The notes under the pieces are model-generated. The model worked only from the letters and a program-made list of their open reading frames with translations, ran no database searches and was not told the DNA's origin. From the NCBI GenBank assembly GCA_937925815.1, contig CALAMQ010000107.1:1-33023 (forward strand): a DNA stretch of 33,023 nt. Direction: 5' to 3'. This DNA is from an uncultured Granulosicoccaceae bacterium. GTDB taxonomy: Bacteria; Pseudomonadota; Gammaproteobacteria; CALCKW01. Below, piece after piece: positions 7,527 through 17,637 of the stretch. How positions within the stretch are numbered: the first letter of the stretch is position 1; every line of letters starts with the position of its first letter. A program made the translations under genes and the position numbers.

Positions 7527-7589
7527 GCGTGTCAAACCCAGACCGCAAGCAAAGCGGCACGTGACCCCCAATCTCAGCAAACTGGCCAT

Positions 7590-8501
7590 ATGACAGCTCG
7601 TGACGCCTCTGCAGCGCCGCACCGAAGCAACCAAATTGCCGCAGCCACAACCACCGCGTTGCTGGTGGCAGCGCTCGGCTATGCCTGCGCCAAGCTTGCA
7701 GTAGGGCTGTTACCGCACGGCATTGACGACACCCCGCTGGAGCCGACGCAGAGCAGTGCATCAAGCGGCCTCGATACGGGTGCATCCGCTTTCGAGCGCA
7801 CCGCGCGCGCCAGCTTGTTTGGCGATGCGACCATAGCGCCGGAAATCGTTGAACCCGAAGTCGACACCACAGCGCCGGTGACCACTTTGAATCTACGTTT
7901 GCTTGGCATTCTGGCGACCAACGACGACCAGCCAGCCTTCGCCATCATCAACGGTGGCAGCGGCGGCGAGCAGGTTCTCGGCGTTGGCGACGACATTGAA
8001 AATGCGGTGCTGCGCGAAATCCATCACGAACACGTGATCATTGAAAACCGCGGCAAACGCGAGCGCCTTGAGCTGCCCAAACTCGACTTGGCCAGTGCAA
8101 TCACTACGGTGCCTTCGTCGGCGGCACAAGCCGCCGAGCCGGTGCAAAGCAATGCCAGCGACGGCTCCTTGGTGGACGTCAACGATCTGCCGCAAACGCC
8201 GGGCGCACTCCGCGACTACCTCGTTCGCAATCCAGCAACCATGCAGCAGCTGGTCAGCATTGGCGCCTACCGCGAGAACGGCAAGGTGATCGGGTATCGC
8301 TTGATGCCCAAGCAAGACACCGCGATTCTGCGCAACTACGGTATCGAACCGGGCGACGTGGTCACGAGCCTCAACGGCGTGCGCTTGGACAACCAACGGC
8401 GCGGCCTCAAAGCGCTTCGCCAATTGGTCACGGCAAGCAATATTGATATGACCGTGCTGCGCAACGGCGCAGAGATCCCGATCAGCATCGCGCTGCAATA
8501 A
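7590..8501 (+). CDS. gspC: Type II secretion system protein GspC
   Basis: 303 residues. GspC is the bitopic inner-membrane clamp that links the inner-membrane platform to the outer-membrane secretin. Seen: a short cytoplasmic N-terminus, one membrane helix at about residues 16-40, a homology-region (HR) domain with TLNLRLLGILATNDDQPAFAI around residues 98-118, then a Ser/Ala/Glu linker and a C-terminal PDZ domain. The PDZ part contains GYRLMP, ILRNYGIEPGDVVTSLNG and the closing ISIAL. The domain set and length match GspC. It is the first gene of the gsp group, and a 217-nt gap separates it from gspD, wider than the other gaps in this group. Confidence 0.93.
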   Translation: MTARDASAAPHRSNQIAAATTTALLVAALGYACAKLAVGLLPHGIDDTPLEPTQSSASSGLDTGASAFERTARASLFGDATIAPEIVEPEVDTTAPVTTLNLRLLGILATNDDQPAFAIINGGSGGEQVLGVGDDIENAVLREIHHEHVIIENRGKRERLELPKLDLASAITTVPSSAAQAAEPVQSNASDGSLVDVNDLPQTPGALRDYLVRNPATMQQLVSIGAYRENGKVIGYRLMPKQDTAILRNYGIEPGDVVTSLNGVRLDNQRRGLKALRQLVTASNIDMTVLRNGAEIPISIALQ

Positions 8502-8523
8502 CCCGATTCCCTTCCCCACTAAC

Positions 8524-8541
8524 CGCTGTCAACCGACAGCG
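8524..8541 (+). repeat. Hairpin after gspC
   Basis: CGCTGTC (8524-8530) pairs perfectly with GACAGCG (8535-8541) around the loop AACC, 23 nt after the gspC stop codon. There is no T-run directly after it. It could attenuate read-through from gspC into gspD or protect the gspC transcript end. Confidence 0.4.
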
Positions 8542-8636
8542 CGTTGACACGTTAAAGATTCCACAAGGGCCACTCTTTCGGCTTTTGCTGTCCGCCGGAA
8601 AATTGGCGTAGCAGACTGCGGCAATTTTGCAACTCT

Positions 8637-8668
8637 TTTTCAACATCGTGTTCAAATTTTTATACAAT
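8637..8668 (+). promoter_or_regulatory. Possible gspD promoter
   Basis: An AT-rich stretch ends in TATACAAT (8661-8668), which contains TACAAT, a near-match to the -10 consensus. TTTTCA at 8637-8642 is a weak -35 candidate at 18 nt from TATACA. The position, about 50 nt upstream of the TTG start of gspD, suggests separate transcription of gspDEF. Confidence 0.4.
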
Positions 8669-8718
8669 GGCCGACCGATCAGCGGTTTGCGTGATCAATT
8701 TAGAGCGGAGTCAAGGAC

Positions 8719-10851
8719 TTGAACACACATCGCGGTACCGAGTTCGCATGGACACTGTTGGTTCTGCTCGCGCTGATGATCGCGCCGCCGTCCTTTGCGA
8801 CTGATGGCACCACCGAAGACGATGCCGACGGCAACTTCACGCTCAATCTGCCAAACGCCGACATCAGCTCGTTAATCACTCTGGTCTCCAAGAAGACCGG
8901 AAAGAATTTCATTGTCGATCCACGCGTCAAAGCCAAAGTCACGGTGATTTCATCCACCCCCACTAACGCTGATGAGCTCTACGATGTCTTTCTCTCGGTG
9001 CTTCAAGTTCACGGTTTTGCGGCGGTTCAAACCGGTGATTTGATCAAGATTCTGCCAGAGGTCACGGCGCGCACAGGCCCAGTGCCCAACCTCAATCCCG
9101 CCAATTCAGACAGCGGCACCGGCGGCGATCAGTTGGTCACCCATGTGATCAAACTCAATCACGTTTCCGCCGCGCAACTGGTTCCGATCCTGCGCCCACT
9201 GGTGCCGCAGCAGGGTCATTTAGCAGCCAGCCCCAATACCAACCAACTTGTCATCACAGACCGTGCTTCGAACGTCACACGATTGATCGAGATCATTCGC
9301 CGTATTGATGTCAAAGACCACGGCGAAGTCGAGGTGATCAAACTGAGTCATGCCTCCGCCTCAGAGTTGATCCGCATCATCAACACACTCGAGAGCCAGA
9401 ACCAGGCAGCTGCCGGTGGCGCGACCAGCTCACTGAAGCTCGCCGCCGACGACCGTACCAACAGTTTGTTGCTCAGTGGGGATCAAGCCTCGCGGCTGCG
9501 CATTCGCAGCTTGGTCGCGCACTTGGACACGCCACTTGAGACCGGCGGCGGCACCAAGGTGGTGTACCTCAAATACGCCAAGGCGGAGGACCTCGTTGGC
9601 ATCTTGACCGGGGTGTCACAGGGTCAGTCCAAAATCGGCATCGCCGACGTCAACGACACTGGCAGCACCCAGGCCGCTGTGCAGCAGCCTATTGTCGACG
9701 CCCAAGGCAACGTGCAGCAGGCAACGCCGCAGCCACAAATCAACACCATTACTGGTGGCGCGATCCAGATCAGCCAAGAGAGCAACGTCGACATTCAGGC
9801 CGATGCCCAGACCAATGCCTTGATCATCACCGCACCGCCCGGGGAGATGCGCAACATCTTGTCTGTCATCCGCCAGCTCGACATCCGCCGCGCACAGGTG
9901 ATGGTCGAGGCGATCATCGCGGAAGTCTCTGAGAACACCGTCAAGGCGCTTGGCGGCAACCTGCTGCTCGACGGCACCATCAAGGGCCTGCCGGCGGTGG
10001 CAACCAACGTAGGTGACTTCTCAACAGAGCTCACCAACATTGCAGCGATTGCAGCCGGCACTGGTACCACGCTTGGCGCGGGTCTCTCGGCGCTCGCCGG
10101 CGGCGAAGGCGCCAACGGCAGCATCGGTTACCTGCTGCGTGCTATTTCCTCGGATTCAGAAAACAACATCCTCTCGACCCCGACCTTGGTGACGCTGGAC
10201 AACGAGGAAGCGTCGATTGTGGTGGGCTCCAATGTGCCGATCATCACCAGCACTGCGCTGTCCAACAGCGACAACCCCTTTCAGACAATCGAACGCCAAG
10301 ACATCGGCATTTTGCTCAAGATCACACCGCAAATTAATGAGGGCGATACCATCAAGCTCGACATCGAGCAAGAGGTCTCGCAAATCGAAGAAGACACCAC
10401 TACAGGTCTTTCTGACATTGTCACCAGCAAGCGGACCATTGAGACCAGTGTGTTAGTCGACGACGGCCAGATATTGGTGCTCGGCGGTTTGATCGATGAC
10501 AGCGTGTCGGATTCCGAAGAGCGCGTGCCTGGCCTGAGCAACATCCCGATTCTTGGAAGGATGTTTCGGTACACCAGCACCACGCGCCGCAAGCGCAACC
10601 TGATGGTGTTCCTGCACCCACGAATTTTGCGCGATAGCCGCACAGCCTCCTATTATTCCAGTGAGAAATACAACTTACTGCGTTCTCAACAAATGATCCC
10701 ACTGAGCGACGAACGGGGCGGCCGCGCCATCGAGCAGCAGTCGCTGCCGGAATTCGATATCCAATTTCGCGGCAAATCCATCGGCGATATCGCCATGCGC
10801 AACACCGGCTCAGCGATACTCGACAACAAGGCGCAGAGCGTCACTCAGTGA
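8719..10851 (+). CDS. gspD: Type II secretion system secretin GspD
   Basis: 710 residues, the outer-membrane secretin channel of type II secretion. Residues 1-27 are a Sec signal peptide (hydrophobic WTLLVLLALMI, cleavage near SFA). The N0 domain follows (NFTLNLPNADI, TGKNFIVDPRVK), then N1-N3 repeats. An N3 insertion rich in Gln, Thr and Asn lies near residues 320-345. The C-terminal secretin domain includes VMVEAIIAEV, LSTPTLVTLDNEEASIVVG and VPGLSNIPILGRMF, and the S-region tail runs to the end. The start is TTG, supported by GGAG 8 nt upstream (8707-8710) and by the signal peptide following it directly. No suitable ATG exists before the mature part. The stop codon overlaps the gspE start. 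Confidence 0.97.
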   Translation: MNTHRGTEFAWTLLVLLALMIAPPSFATDGTTEDDADGNFTLNLPNADISSLITLVSKKTGKNFIVDPRVKAKVTVISSTPTNADELYDVFLSVLQVHGFAAVQTGDLIKILPEVTARTGPVPNLNPANSDSGTGGDQLVTHVIKLNHVSAAQLVPILRPLVPQQGHLAASPNTNQLVITDRASNVTRLIEIIRRIDVKDHGEVEVIKLSHASASELIRIINTLESQNQAAAGGATSSLKLAADDRTNSLLLSGDQASRLRIRSLVAHLDTPLETGGGTKVVYLKYAKAEDLVGILTGVSQGQSKIGIADVNDTGSTQAAVQQPIVDAQGNVQQATPQPQINTITGGAIQISQESNVDIQADAQTNALIITAPPGEMRNILSVIRQLDIRRAQVMVEAIIAEVSENTVKALGGNLLLDGTIKGLPAVATNVGDFSTELTNIAAIAAGTGTTLGAGLSALAGGEGANGSIGYLLRAISSDSENNILSTPTLVTLDNEEASIVVGSNVPIITSTALSNSDNPFQTIERQDIGILLKITPQINEGDTIKLDIEQEVSQIEEDTTTGLSDIVTSKRTIETSVLVDDGQILVLGGLIDDSVSDSEERVPGLSNIPILGRMFRYTSTTRRKRNLMVFLHPRILRDSRTASYYSSEKYNLLRSQQMIPLSDERGGRAIEQQSLPEFDIQFRGKSIGDIAMRNTGSAILDNKAQSVTQ

Positions 10852-12476
10852 GCGCCGAACGGCTGACCAACGACATCTTGATTGGCGCCGAAGACGGGTC
10901 GGCGTCAACCGCCGCCCGCGCCAATGTGACCAACGATGGGTTGAGCCTCGACGATACCGCGACCTACGTACCCCAAAGTGCACAGCCATCAAATACCGCA
11001 GGCGGTGCGCGTTTTGACCCATTGCCTTACAGCTACGCCAAACGTCACCGCGTCTTGGTCCAAACCGACGCAGAGGGCTACGTAGAGCTGCTCTACACCC
11101 CCGACACTGCGACATCCGCAATTGTCGAGGCGCAGCGCAAAGCCGGCACCCCACAATCACTACACGAGCTCGAGCAAGGTGACTTCGACACCCAGCTCGC
11201 ACGTTTTTATGAGTCGGGTCAGGCGACAAGCGACATCATTGATGACCTCGGAGAAGAATACAGCCTGAGTTCATTGGCCGAGTCACTGCCGGAGCCCGAG
11301 GACCTCATGGAGTCATCGGATGACGCCCCGGTCATTCGGTTGATCAACGCCATCCTGACGCAATCCATTCGCGACGGCGCGTCCGATATTCACATCGAGC
11401 CATTCGAAAAAGCGTTGCGTATTCGATACCGCGTCGACGGCGTGATGCTGCACTTGTACGAGCCCCCGCGTGAAATCGCGCCGTTAATCATCTCGCGTAT
11501 CAAAGTCATGTCGAAACTCGACATCGCCGAGAAACGCATCCCACAGGACGGGCGCATTTCAGTACGCGTCGCGGGCCGCCCCGTTGACGTGCGGGTCTCA
11601 ACCCTGCCATCTGGCCACGGCGAGAGGGTTGTGATGCGCTTGCTGGATAAACAGGCTGGACGACTGAATCTCGACAAGCTCGGTATGGCTGCAGAGAGCT
11701 TGAGCACGCTTCGCGATACACTCGGCCAACCGCACGGCATTTTGCTGGTCACAGGCCCAACGGGATCGGGTAAAACCACAAGCTTGTACGCTGCGCTTAC
11801 TGAACTCAACGACGGCAAGAGCACCATACTCACTGTCGAAGACCCGGTTGAGTATTATATCGACGGCATCGGTCAGACTCAGGTCAACACCAAGGTCGAC
11901 CTCGATTTCGCGCGCGGCCTGCGTGCAATTTTGCGTCAAGATCCCAATATTGTCATGGTCGGCGAGATCCGCGATCTCGAGACCGCCGAAATTGCCGTAC
12001 AAGCCAGCTTAACCGGCCACCTCGTGCTCTCGACGCTACACACCAACACAGCCGTTGGCGCCGTGACTCGGCTTCGCGATATGGGCGTCGAACCCTTCTT
12101 GCTCTCGTCCTCCCTCGTCGGCGTTGTCGCACAGCGCCTGGTGCGGGTGTTGTGTCAACACTGCAAAGTCGCACGCCTCCCAACCGACGCCGAGCGCGAC
12201 GTGATTGGGCTGCGCGACGATGACACGCAAGTGCTTCATGTCGCGGTGGGTTGTGAAAAATGCAAGGGCGAGGGTTACCAAGGCCGCAGCGGCATCTACG
12301 AGGTCATCGCTATCGACAACACCCTGCGCAACATGATTCACGACGGCTCCGGCGAACACGAGCTCGATCTCTACGCCCGATCACAATCCCAAAGCATGTT
12401 TGAAGACGGCAAACGCCGCGTGCTCGCTGGCGAAACCTCGCTCGAAGAAGTCTTGCGGGTCACCCGCGAACACTGA
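10848..12476 (+). CDS. gspE: Type II secretion ATPase GspE with extended N-terminus
   Basis: 542 residues, the cytoplasmic hexameric ATPase that drives pseudopilus assembly. Motifs: Walker A GPTGSGKTT (303-311), Asp box VEDPVEYY, Walker B IVMVGEIRD (368-376), His box TGHLVLSTLHTN, and the zinc tetracysteine C436-C439 and C469-C472 typical of GspE. The N1E-type beginning PLPYSYAKRH is found only at residue 58. The first 57 residues are acidic, Ala/Ser/Thr/Asn-rich and look disordered. Most GspE proteins start close to that motif, so this is an extra tail. The GTG start overlaps the gspD stop (GTGA), which favours the long form. The ATG of gspF overlaps its stop codon. Confidence 0.96.
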   Translation: MSAERLTNDILIGAEDGSASTAARANVTNDGLSLDDTATYVPQSAQPSNTAGGARFDPLPYSYAKRHRVLVQTDAEGYVELLYTPDTATSAIVEAQRKAGTPQSLHELEQGDFDTQLARFYESGQATSDIIDDLGEEYSLSSLAESLPEPEDLMESSDDAPVIRLINAILTQSIRDGASDIHIEPFEKALRIRYRVDGVMLHLYEPPREIAPLIISRIKVMSKLDIAEKRIPQDGRISVRVAGRPVDVRVSTLPSGHGERVVMRLLDKQAGRLNLDKLGMAAESLSTLRDTLGQPHGILLVTGPTGSGKTTSLYAALTELNDGKSTILTVEDPVEYYIDGIGQTQVNTKVDLDFARGLRAILRQDPNIVMVGEIRDLETAEIAVQASLTGHLVLSTLHTNTAVGAVTRLRDMGVEPFLLSSSLVGVVAQRLVRVLCQHCKVARLPTDAERDVIGLRDDDTQVLHVAVGCEKCKGEGYQGRSGIYEVIAIDNTLRNMIHDGSGEHELDLYARSQSQSMFEDGKRRVLAGETSLEEVLRVTREH

Positions 12477-13705
12477 TGCCAGCTTTTCAGTACGTTGCAC
12501 TCGATGCCAAAGGCAAAGAGTCCAAAGGCATCATCGAAGGCGACAGCCCACGACAGATTCGCAATCAGTTGCGCGAGCGTGGACTGACACCACTGAACGT
12601 CAGCGAGTCCGCCACAGAGGCTCGCCCCGGCGGAGACAGCGCCGGCAAATCAGTCCGTCGCTTTCGGGGCCGACTAAACACCAACGACTTATCGTTGTTG
12701 GTGCGTCAAATTGCAACCTTGATCGACGCCGGCAGCCCGATAGAAGAAGCGATCAACGCGACCGCAACCTACTCCGAGAACAGCCGCGTGAAATCCCTGT
12801 TGCTGAACGTGCGGTCTCGCGTGCTTGAGGGCCACACGCTCGCCGATTCACTTGGCCAATACCCACGGGTCTTCCCTGAAATGTTTCGCGCAACCGTTGC
12901 CGCCGGTGAACAATCTGGGCATTTGGACGGCGTCTTGGAGCGGCTCGCCGACTACACAGAAGAACGCCAGGCAACACAGGCAACGGTCAAAAAAGCCTTG
13001 GTCTATCCGTCGGTTATGATCGTTGTCAGCGTCTTGATCCTCTACGGCCTGCTGACCTATGTCATGCCGCAAATGATTGAAACCTTCGAAGACCTCGGAC
13101 AGGAATTGCCAAATCTGACCCAAGTGTTGATATCGGTGTCCGAATTCACACAAGCTTGGGGCGGTTATCTGCTGATAGGGATTGTGCTCGCGGCCTTCGC
13201 CTTTGAACGCGCGATGCATTTCGAATCGTTTAAGACTCGGGTCCACTCGATGTGGCTTCGCATTCCGCTCGCGCGGGCGCTGGTTCGCAGCAGCAATTCG
13301 GCGCAATTTGCACGAACACTCAGCATCCTTGCGAGCAGCGGTGTGCCAGTCTTGCAATCACTCGACATATCAGCACAAGTGGTTACTAACAGACCCATGC
13401 GCAACGCCGTGCTCGATGCCGCGACCAAAGTCCGTGAAGGTGCGAGCCTCGCCAAGTCACTCGAAGCATCCAACCGCTTCCCGCCGATGATGGTGCACCT
13501 GATAGCAAGTGGCGAAGGTTCTGGGCGCCTGGGCTTTATGCTCGACAAAGCCGCAAGCCACCTGGAACGCGAACAAGATTCCTTGGTGTCAGCCTTCCTC
13601 GGCCTGCTTCAACCCTTGATCGTGGTCTTCATGGGTGGCGCCATCATGGTGATCGTGCTCGGCATGCTTATGCCCATTTTCGAGCTCAATCAAATCGTCA
13701 CTTGA
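12476..13705 (+). CDS. gspF: Type II secretion inner-membrane platform protein GspF
   Basis: 409 residues, the polytopic platform protein that contacts GspE and the pseudopilins. The start MPAFQYVALDAKGK is the standard GspF opening. There are two related T2SSF domains: LLVRQIATLIDAGSPIEEAI near residue 75 and FARTLSILASSGVPVLQSLD near residue 280. Three membrane spans are visible: about 177-195, about 225-242, and the C-terminal LIVVFMGGAIMVIVLGMLMPIF. Length matches the family (about 405). It overlaps gspE by one base. It is the last gsp gene here: 23 nt downstream the convergent purH ends, and no terminator is visible in between. Confidence 0.97.
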   Translation: MPAFQYVALDAKGKESKGIIEGDSPRQIRNQLRERGLTPLNVSESATEARPGGDSAGKSVRRFRGRLNTNDLSLLVRQIATLIDAGSPIEEAINATATYSENSRVKSLLLNVRSRVLEGHTLADSLGQYPRVFPEMFRATVAAGEQSGHLDGVLERLADYTEERQATQATVKKALVYPSVMIVVSVLILYGLLTYVMPQMIETFEDLGQELPNLTQVLISVSEFTQAWGGYLLIGIVLAAFAFERAMHFESFKTRVHSMWLRIPLARALVRSSNSAQFARTLSILASSGVPVLQSLDISAQVVTNRPMRNAVLDAATKVREGASLAKSLEASNRFPPMMVHLIASGEGSGRLGFMLDKAASHLEREQDSLVSAFLGLLQPLIVVFMGGAIMVIVLGMLMPIFELNQIVT

Positions 13706-13728
13706 GCGCGCAACCGCACGCGCCCTTG

Positions 13729-15300
<1,572 letters not shown>

Positions 15301-15333
15301 TGCTGATCGGTTGGTCGCTTGAGAGAGCCGAAC

Positions 15334-15339
15334 AGTATA
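15334..15339 (-). promoter_or_regulatory. Probable -10 element of purH
   Basis: On the minus strand TATACT matches the -10 consensus at five of six positions and would give a leader of about 27 nt to the purH ATG. No good -35 is seen at 16-18 nt. An activator-dependent or weak promoter is possible. The same hexamer occurs before the DUF3426 gene and accB. Confidence 0.45.
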
Positions 15340-15371
15340 CCGATTGGCACTGGAGTCGGCACAGCGCAACT

Positions 15372-15434
15372 GCGTCTGGAGACGCTTTGCGACGACGCTG
15401 TGGCGGTCAAATTTTTGGATTGACCCGTTTCGGG
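15372..15434. repeat. Cluster of inverted repeats between fis and purH
   Basis: Three dyads fill the spacer. GCGTCT-GG-AGACGC occupies 15372-15385. GGTCAA (15405-15410) pairs with TTGACC (15420-15425) across a 9-nt loop. CCCG-TTT-CGGG occupies 15424-15434, directly after the fis stop codon on the minus strand. The last two share bases 15424-15425 and cannot both form. They may be transcript-end structures of dusB-fis or operator sites for purH. Confidence 0.35.
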
Positions 15435-15698
15435 CTAGAGCTCGATGCCAAGCTCGCGCAGCTTGCGCCGCAGAGTCCCCCGGCTGATACCGAGAACTTC
15501 AGAGGCGTGACTCTGGTTGCCTTGAACATGGTCCATCACGCACTGGATGACGGCGCGTTCGGCCTGCTGCATCACCATGCGGTGTACGCCAGAAGCCTGT
15601 TCATTGCCAAGGGCTTGGAAGTACTTTTCGAGCTCTGCGACGATGCAATTCTCGACGGCACTGCCATTGGCCACGTTGAGCTTCATCACCGAGCTCAT
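15435..15698 (-). CDS. fis: Fis, DNA-binding nucleoid and transcription factor
   Basis: 87 residues, close to the usual 98 of E. coli Fis. Fis is a homodimeric nucleoid protein that bends DNA and activates rRNA and tRNA promoters in fast growth. The C-terminal helix-turn-helix is unmistakable: [20 protein letters not shown] near residues 61-80. The core helices [13 protein letters not shown] precede it. The N-terminal arm, which contacts recombinases in enteric Fis, is short. The ATG overlaps the dusB stop codon (ATGA), and dusB-fis pairing is a conserved gammaproteobacterial arrangement. Fis is therefore likely produced by coupled translation from the dusB message. Confidence 0.96.
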   Translation of the reverse strand: MSSVMKLNVANGSAVENCIVAELEKYFQALGNEQASGVHRMVMQQAERAVIQCVMDHVQGNQSHASEVLGISRGTLRRKLRELGIEL

Positions 15699-16696
15699 GC
15701 CACGTCTCTCATATCCAATGCGGTCTCATCGTCTGCCGATACGCCAAAAAAGGCGCTGACCGCAGCATACTGCTTTTCTGGGTCTTCAAGTGTGTTGACC
15801 GATGCTCGGAACTGAGCAGCACCGGTTTTCTGTTTACAAAACCACGCGATGTGTTTGCGCGCAATCCGCACCCCTCGGTATTCACCGTAGAGCGCGTAAA
15901 GTTCGCGCAGGTACCACAACAAGGCCGTCCGGCGGTCTTGATCTCCCACCGGCTCGCGGTGTGTGCCCGTGGCGAGGAAGTGGTTAATGTCGCCGAAAAT
16001 CCACGGGTTACCCTGAGCTGCGCGACCGATCATCACAGCGTCTGCACCGGTTTCAGCTAACACGTCGCGCGCGCGCTCAGGGGTGTCGATATCACCGTTG
16101 GCCACTAGGGGCATGTCAATCGCGTCGCGGATTCTCGCCAGGGTTGCAAATTCCGCCTCGCCTTTGAATTTGTCTGCGCGGGTCCGGCCGTGCACAGCTA
16201 AGGACGCCACCCCGGCGGCCTGCGCGATGCGCGCGACTTCAACGCCGTTGCGGTGTTCACGGTCAACGCCGGTGCGAATTTTAAGTGTCACCGGCACATC
16301 CACCGCAGCGACAACCGCATCGAGGATTCGGCCCACATGCGCCTCATCGGCAAGCAGGGCCGACCCTGCCGCACGGTTGCACACCTTTTTGGCCGGGCAA
16401 CCCATGTTGATGTCGATCACCTGTGCGCCAAAATCCACATTTGCGCGCGCCGCGTCCGCAAGCGCAACCGGATCGGCCCCTACAATTTGTGCAATTCTGG
16501 GTTGCTCTTCACCACTGTGATCGAGCCGCGTGACCGACTTCAAGCTGCCATACAAACTGGTATCGGCTGTCACCATCTCCGATGTCACTGTCGCTGCGCC
16601 GTGCCGAAAACACAATGCGCGAAACGGTTTGTCAGTCACGCCAGCCATGGGGGCGAGCACGGCTAATCCGTTGACAGTGAATGGACCAATCTGCAT
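15695..16696 (-). CDS. dusB: tRNA-dihydrouridine synthase B
   Basis: 333 residues, an FMN-dependent TIM-barrel enzyme that reduces specific uridines in the tRNA D-loop. Seen: MQIGPFTVNG start, LAPMAGVTDKPFR, and the catalytic cysteine Cys100 in INMGCPAKKVCNRAAGSAL, at the same number as in E. coli DusB. HGRTRADKFKGEA and VMIGRAAQGNPWIF near the C-terminal half are also present. I start at the ATG at 16696 because it aligns with E. coli. A TTG at 16729 would add 11 residues and cannot be excluded, since neither start has a good ribosome site. It is the first gene of the dusB-fis pair, 129 nt after the DUF3426 gene. Confidence 0.95.
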   Translation of the reverse strand: MQIGPFTVNGLAVLAPMAGVTDKPFRALCFRHGAATVTSEMVTADTSLYGSLKSVTRLDHSGEEQPRIAQIVGADPVALADAARANVDFGAQVIDINMGCPAKKVCNRAAGSALLADEAHVGRILDAVVAAVDVPVTLKIRTGVDREHRNGVEVARIAQAAGVASLAVHGRTRADKFKGEAEFATLARIRDAIDMPLVANGDIDTPERARDVLAETGADAVMIGRAAQGNPWIFGDINHFLATGTHREPVGDQDRRTALLWYLRELYALYGEYRGVRIARKHIAWFCKQKTGAAQFRASVNTLEDPEKQYAAVSAFFGVSADDETALDMRDVA

Positions 16697-16786
16697 AGGG
16701 TGAGTGAGCAAATCGAGGGCGGCCGGCAAGTCTAGACCGTCTGCGACGCCAAGGCAAAGCGTCTCTTAACGCAATTCATTCCACTG

Positions 16787-16814
16787 GCGGCCGCACAGAT
16801 TGATGGTGCGCCGC
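16787..16814 (-). repeat. Hairpin between the DUF3426 gene and dusB
   Basis: GCGGC-(C)-GCAC at 16787-16796 pairs with GTGCGCCGC at 16806-16814, a nine-bp stem with one bulged C and a 9-nt loop. It lies 11 nt beyond the DUF3426 stop codon. No T-run follows on the minus strand, so termination would be partial at best. It marks a plausible boundary between transcription units. Confidence 0.4.
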
Positions 16815-16825
16815 AACACACACGG

Positions 16826-17563
16826 TCAGCGAAATGCCAAGTCGAACGACACCGCTTGGGTGCCCGGGTCTTCCACTGCCAGCTCCACATCCACCGCCCG
16901 CCCCGGCTGCATCAGGACGCTGTCGTCAAAATCATCGAGGTAGAGCGCAGGCGCAAACTCACCGCTGGCGATGACCTTGCCGGCGCGATCGGTCATGTTC
17001 ACAACCAACACCGGGAAATCCTGGGCGAAATGGGCATCGTTCACCATTGCCAAGCTCACCACCAGCGCATCGTCGCGCGTGGCGTGCGCCTGAATTTGAC
17101 GGCGCACCAAACGGATCAAGCTGTAGTCTTTTGCCGGCGTGAGCTCACACCCAACAACAGCGCACCAGCTCGACGCCACAGCGTGACCAACAGGGTGCGA
17201 GGCCAATTGATTGCGCGACACGTGAACAACCGCAATCACGGAGGCCAGCAGCCCAAGAGCCAGTGGAATCGTCGCGCGCCGCGCGCGCTTGGGCCGCTGA
17301 TTTCTCGCGAGCGTTGAGTGGCGTTGCTGCACAGGCGCCTCACCACTGGGGGAGGCGTCCTTGAGCGTGCGCTCAAAGCCGGTTGGCTGGCGCGCACGCG
17401 AGACGTCAGGCGCACCGTCACCCTCCAGCGCGGCGTCGAGCCGGATGTGCTCCAAGGCATCAAACGGATTAAAACACGCACCACAGGACACCGTGCCCGC
17501 GCGCTCAACGGCACGACTGTCTGTGCGTAACAGTGATTTGCAGTGCGGGCATTCAACGATCAT
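16826..17563 (-). CDS. DUF3426 membrane protein with MJ0042-type zinc ribbon
   Basis: 245 residues. The N-terminus is a small zinc ribbon with CPHC at residues 5-8 and CGAC at about 27-30 (MIVECPHC, then VSCGACFNPFDA). A charged, disordered linker follows (residues 40-95), then one membrane helix at about 98-118 (IPLALGLLASVIAVVHV). The C-terminal beta-rich DUF3426 domain ends in VSFDLAF. The zinc part is cytoplasmic and the DUF3426 part periplasmic if topology follows the charges. Function is unknown. Such genes often lie between prmA and dusB-fis in gammaproteobacteria, as here. It is 74 nt after prmA, and a TATACT hexamer is located 23-35 nt upstream of its ATG. Confidence 0.85.
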   Translation of the reverse strand: MIVECPHCKSLLRTDSRAVERAGTVSCGACFNPFDALEHIRLDAALEGDGAPDVSRARQPTGFERTLKDASPSGEAPVQQRHSTLARNQRPKRARRATIPLALGLLASVIAVVHVSRNQLASHPVGHAVASSWCAVVGCELTPAKDYSLIRLVRRQIQAHATRDDALVVSLAMVNDAHFAQDFPVLVVNMTDRAGKVIASGEFAPALYLDDFDDSVLMQPGRAVDVELAVEDPGTQAVSFDLAFR

Positions 17564-17592
17564 GGCACGACCAGTCGGGCAAACCGCCTTTG

Positions 17593-17598
17593 AGTATA
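17593..17598 (-). promoter_or_regulatory. Possible -10 element before the DUF3426 gene
   Basis: TATACT on the minus strand in the 74-nt gap between prmA and the DUF3426 gene. It would give a leader of about 23 nt. No clear -35 is seen. It may supply an internal promoter in the accB-to-purH series. Confidence 0.35.
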
Positions 17599-17637
17599 GG
17601 GACCATTGTGCGATGCAGCCGGTGCGACGCTGTCAGG

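Noticed and set aside
15301-15369. N-terminal extension of PurH
   Set aside because: The extra 23 residues have no family match and cover the TATACT promoter-like element.
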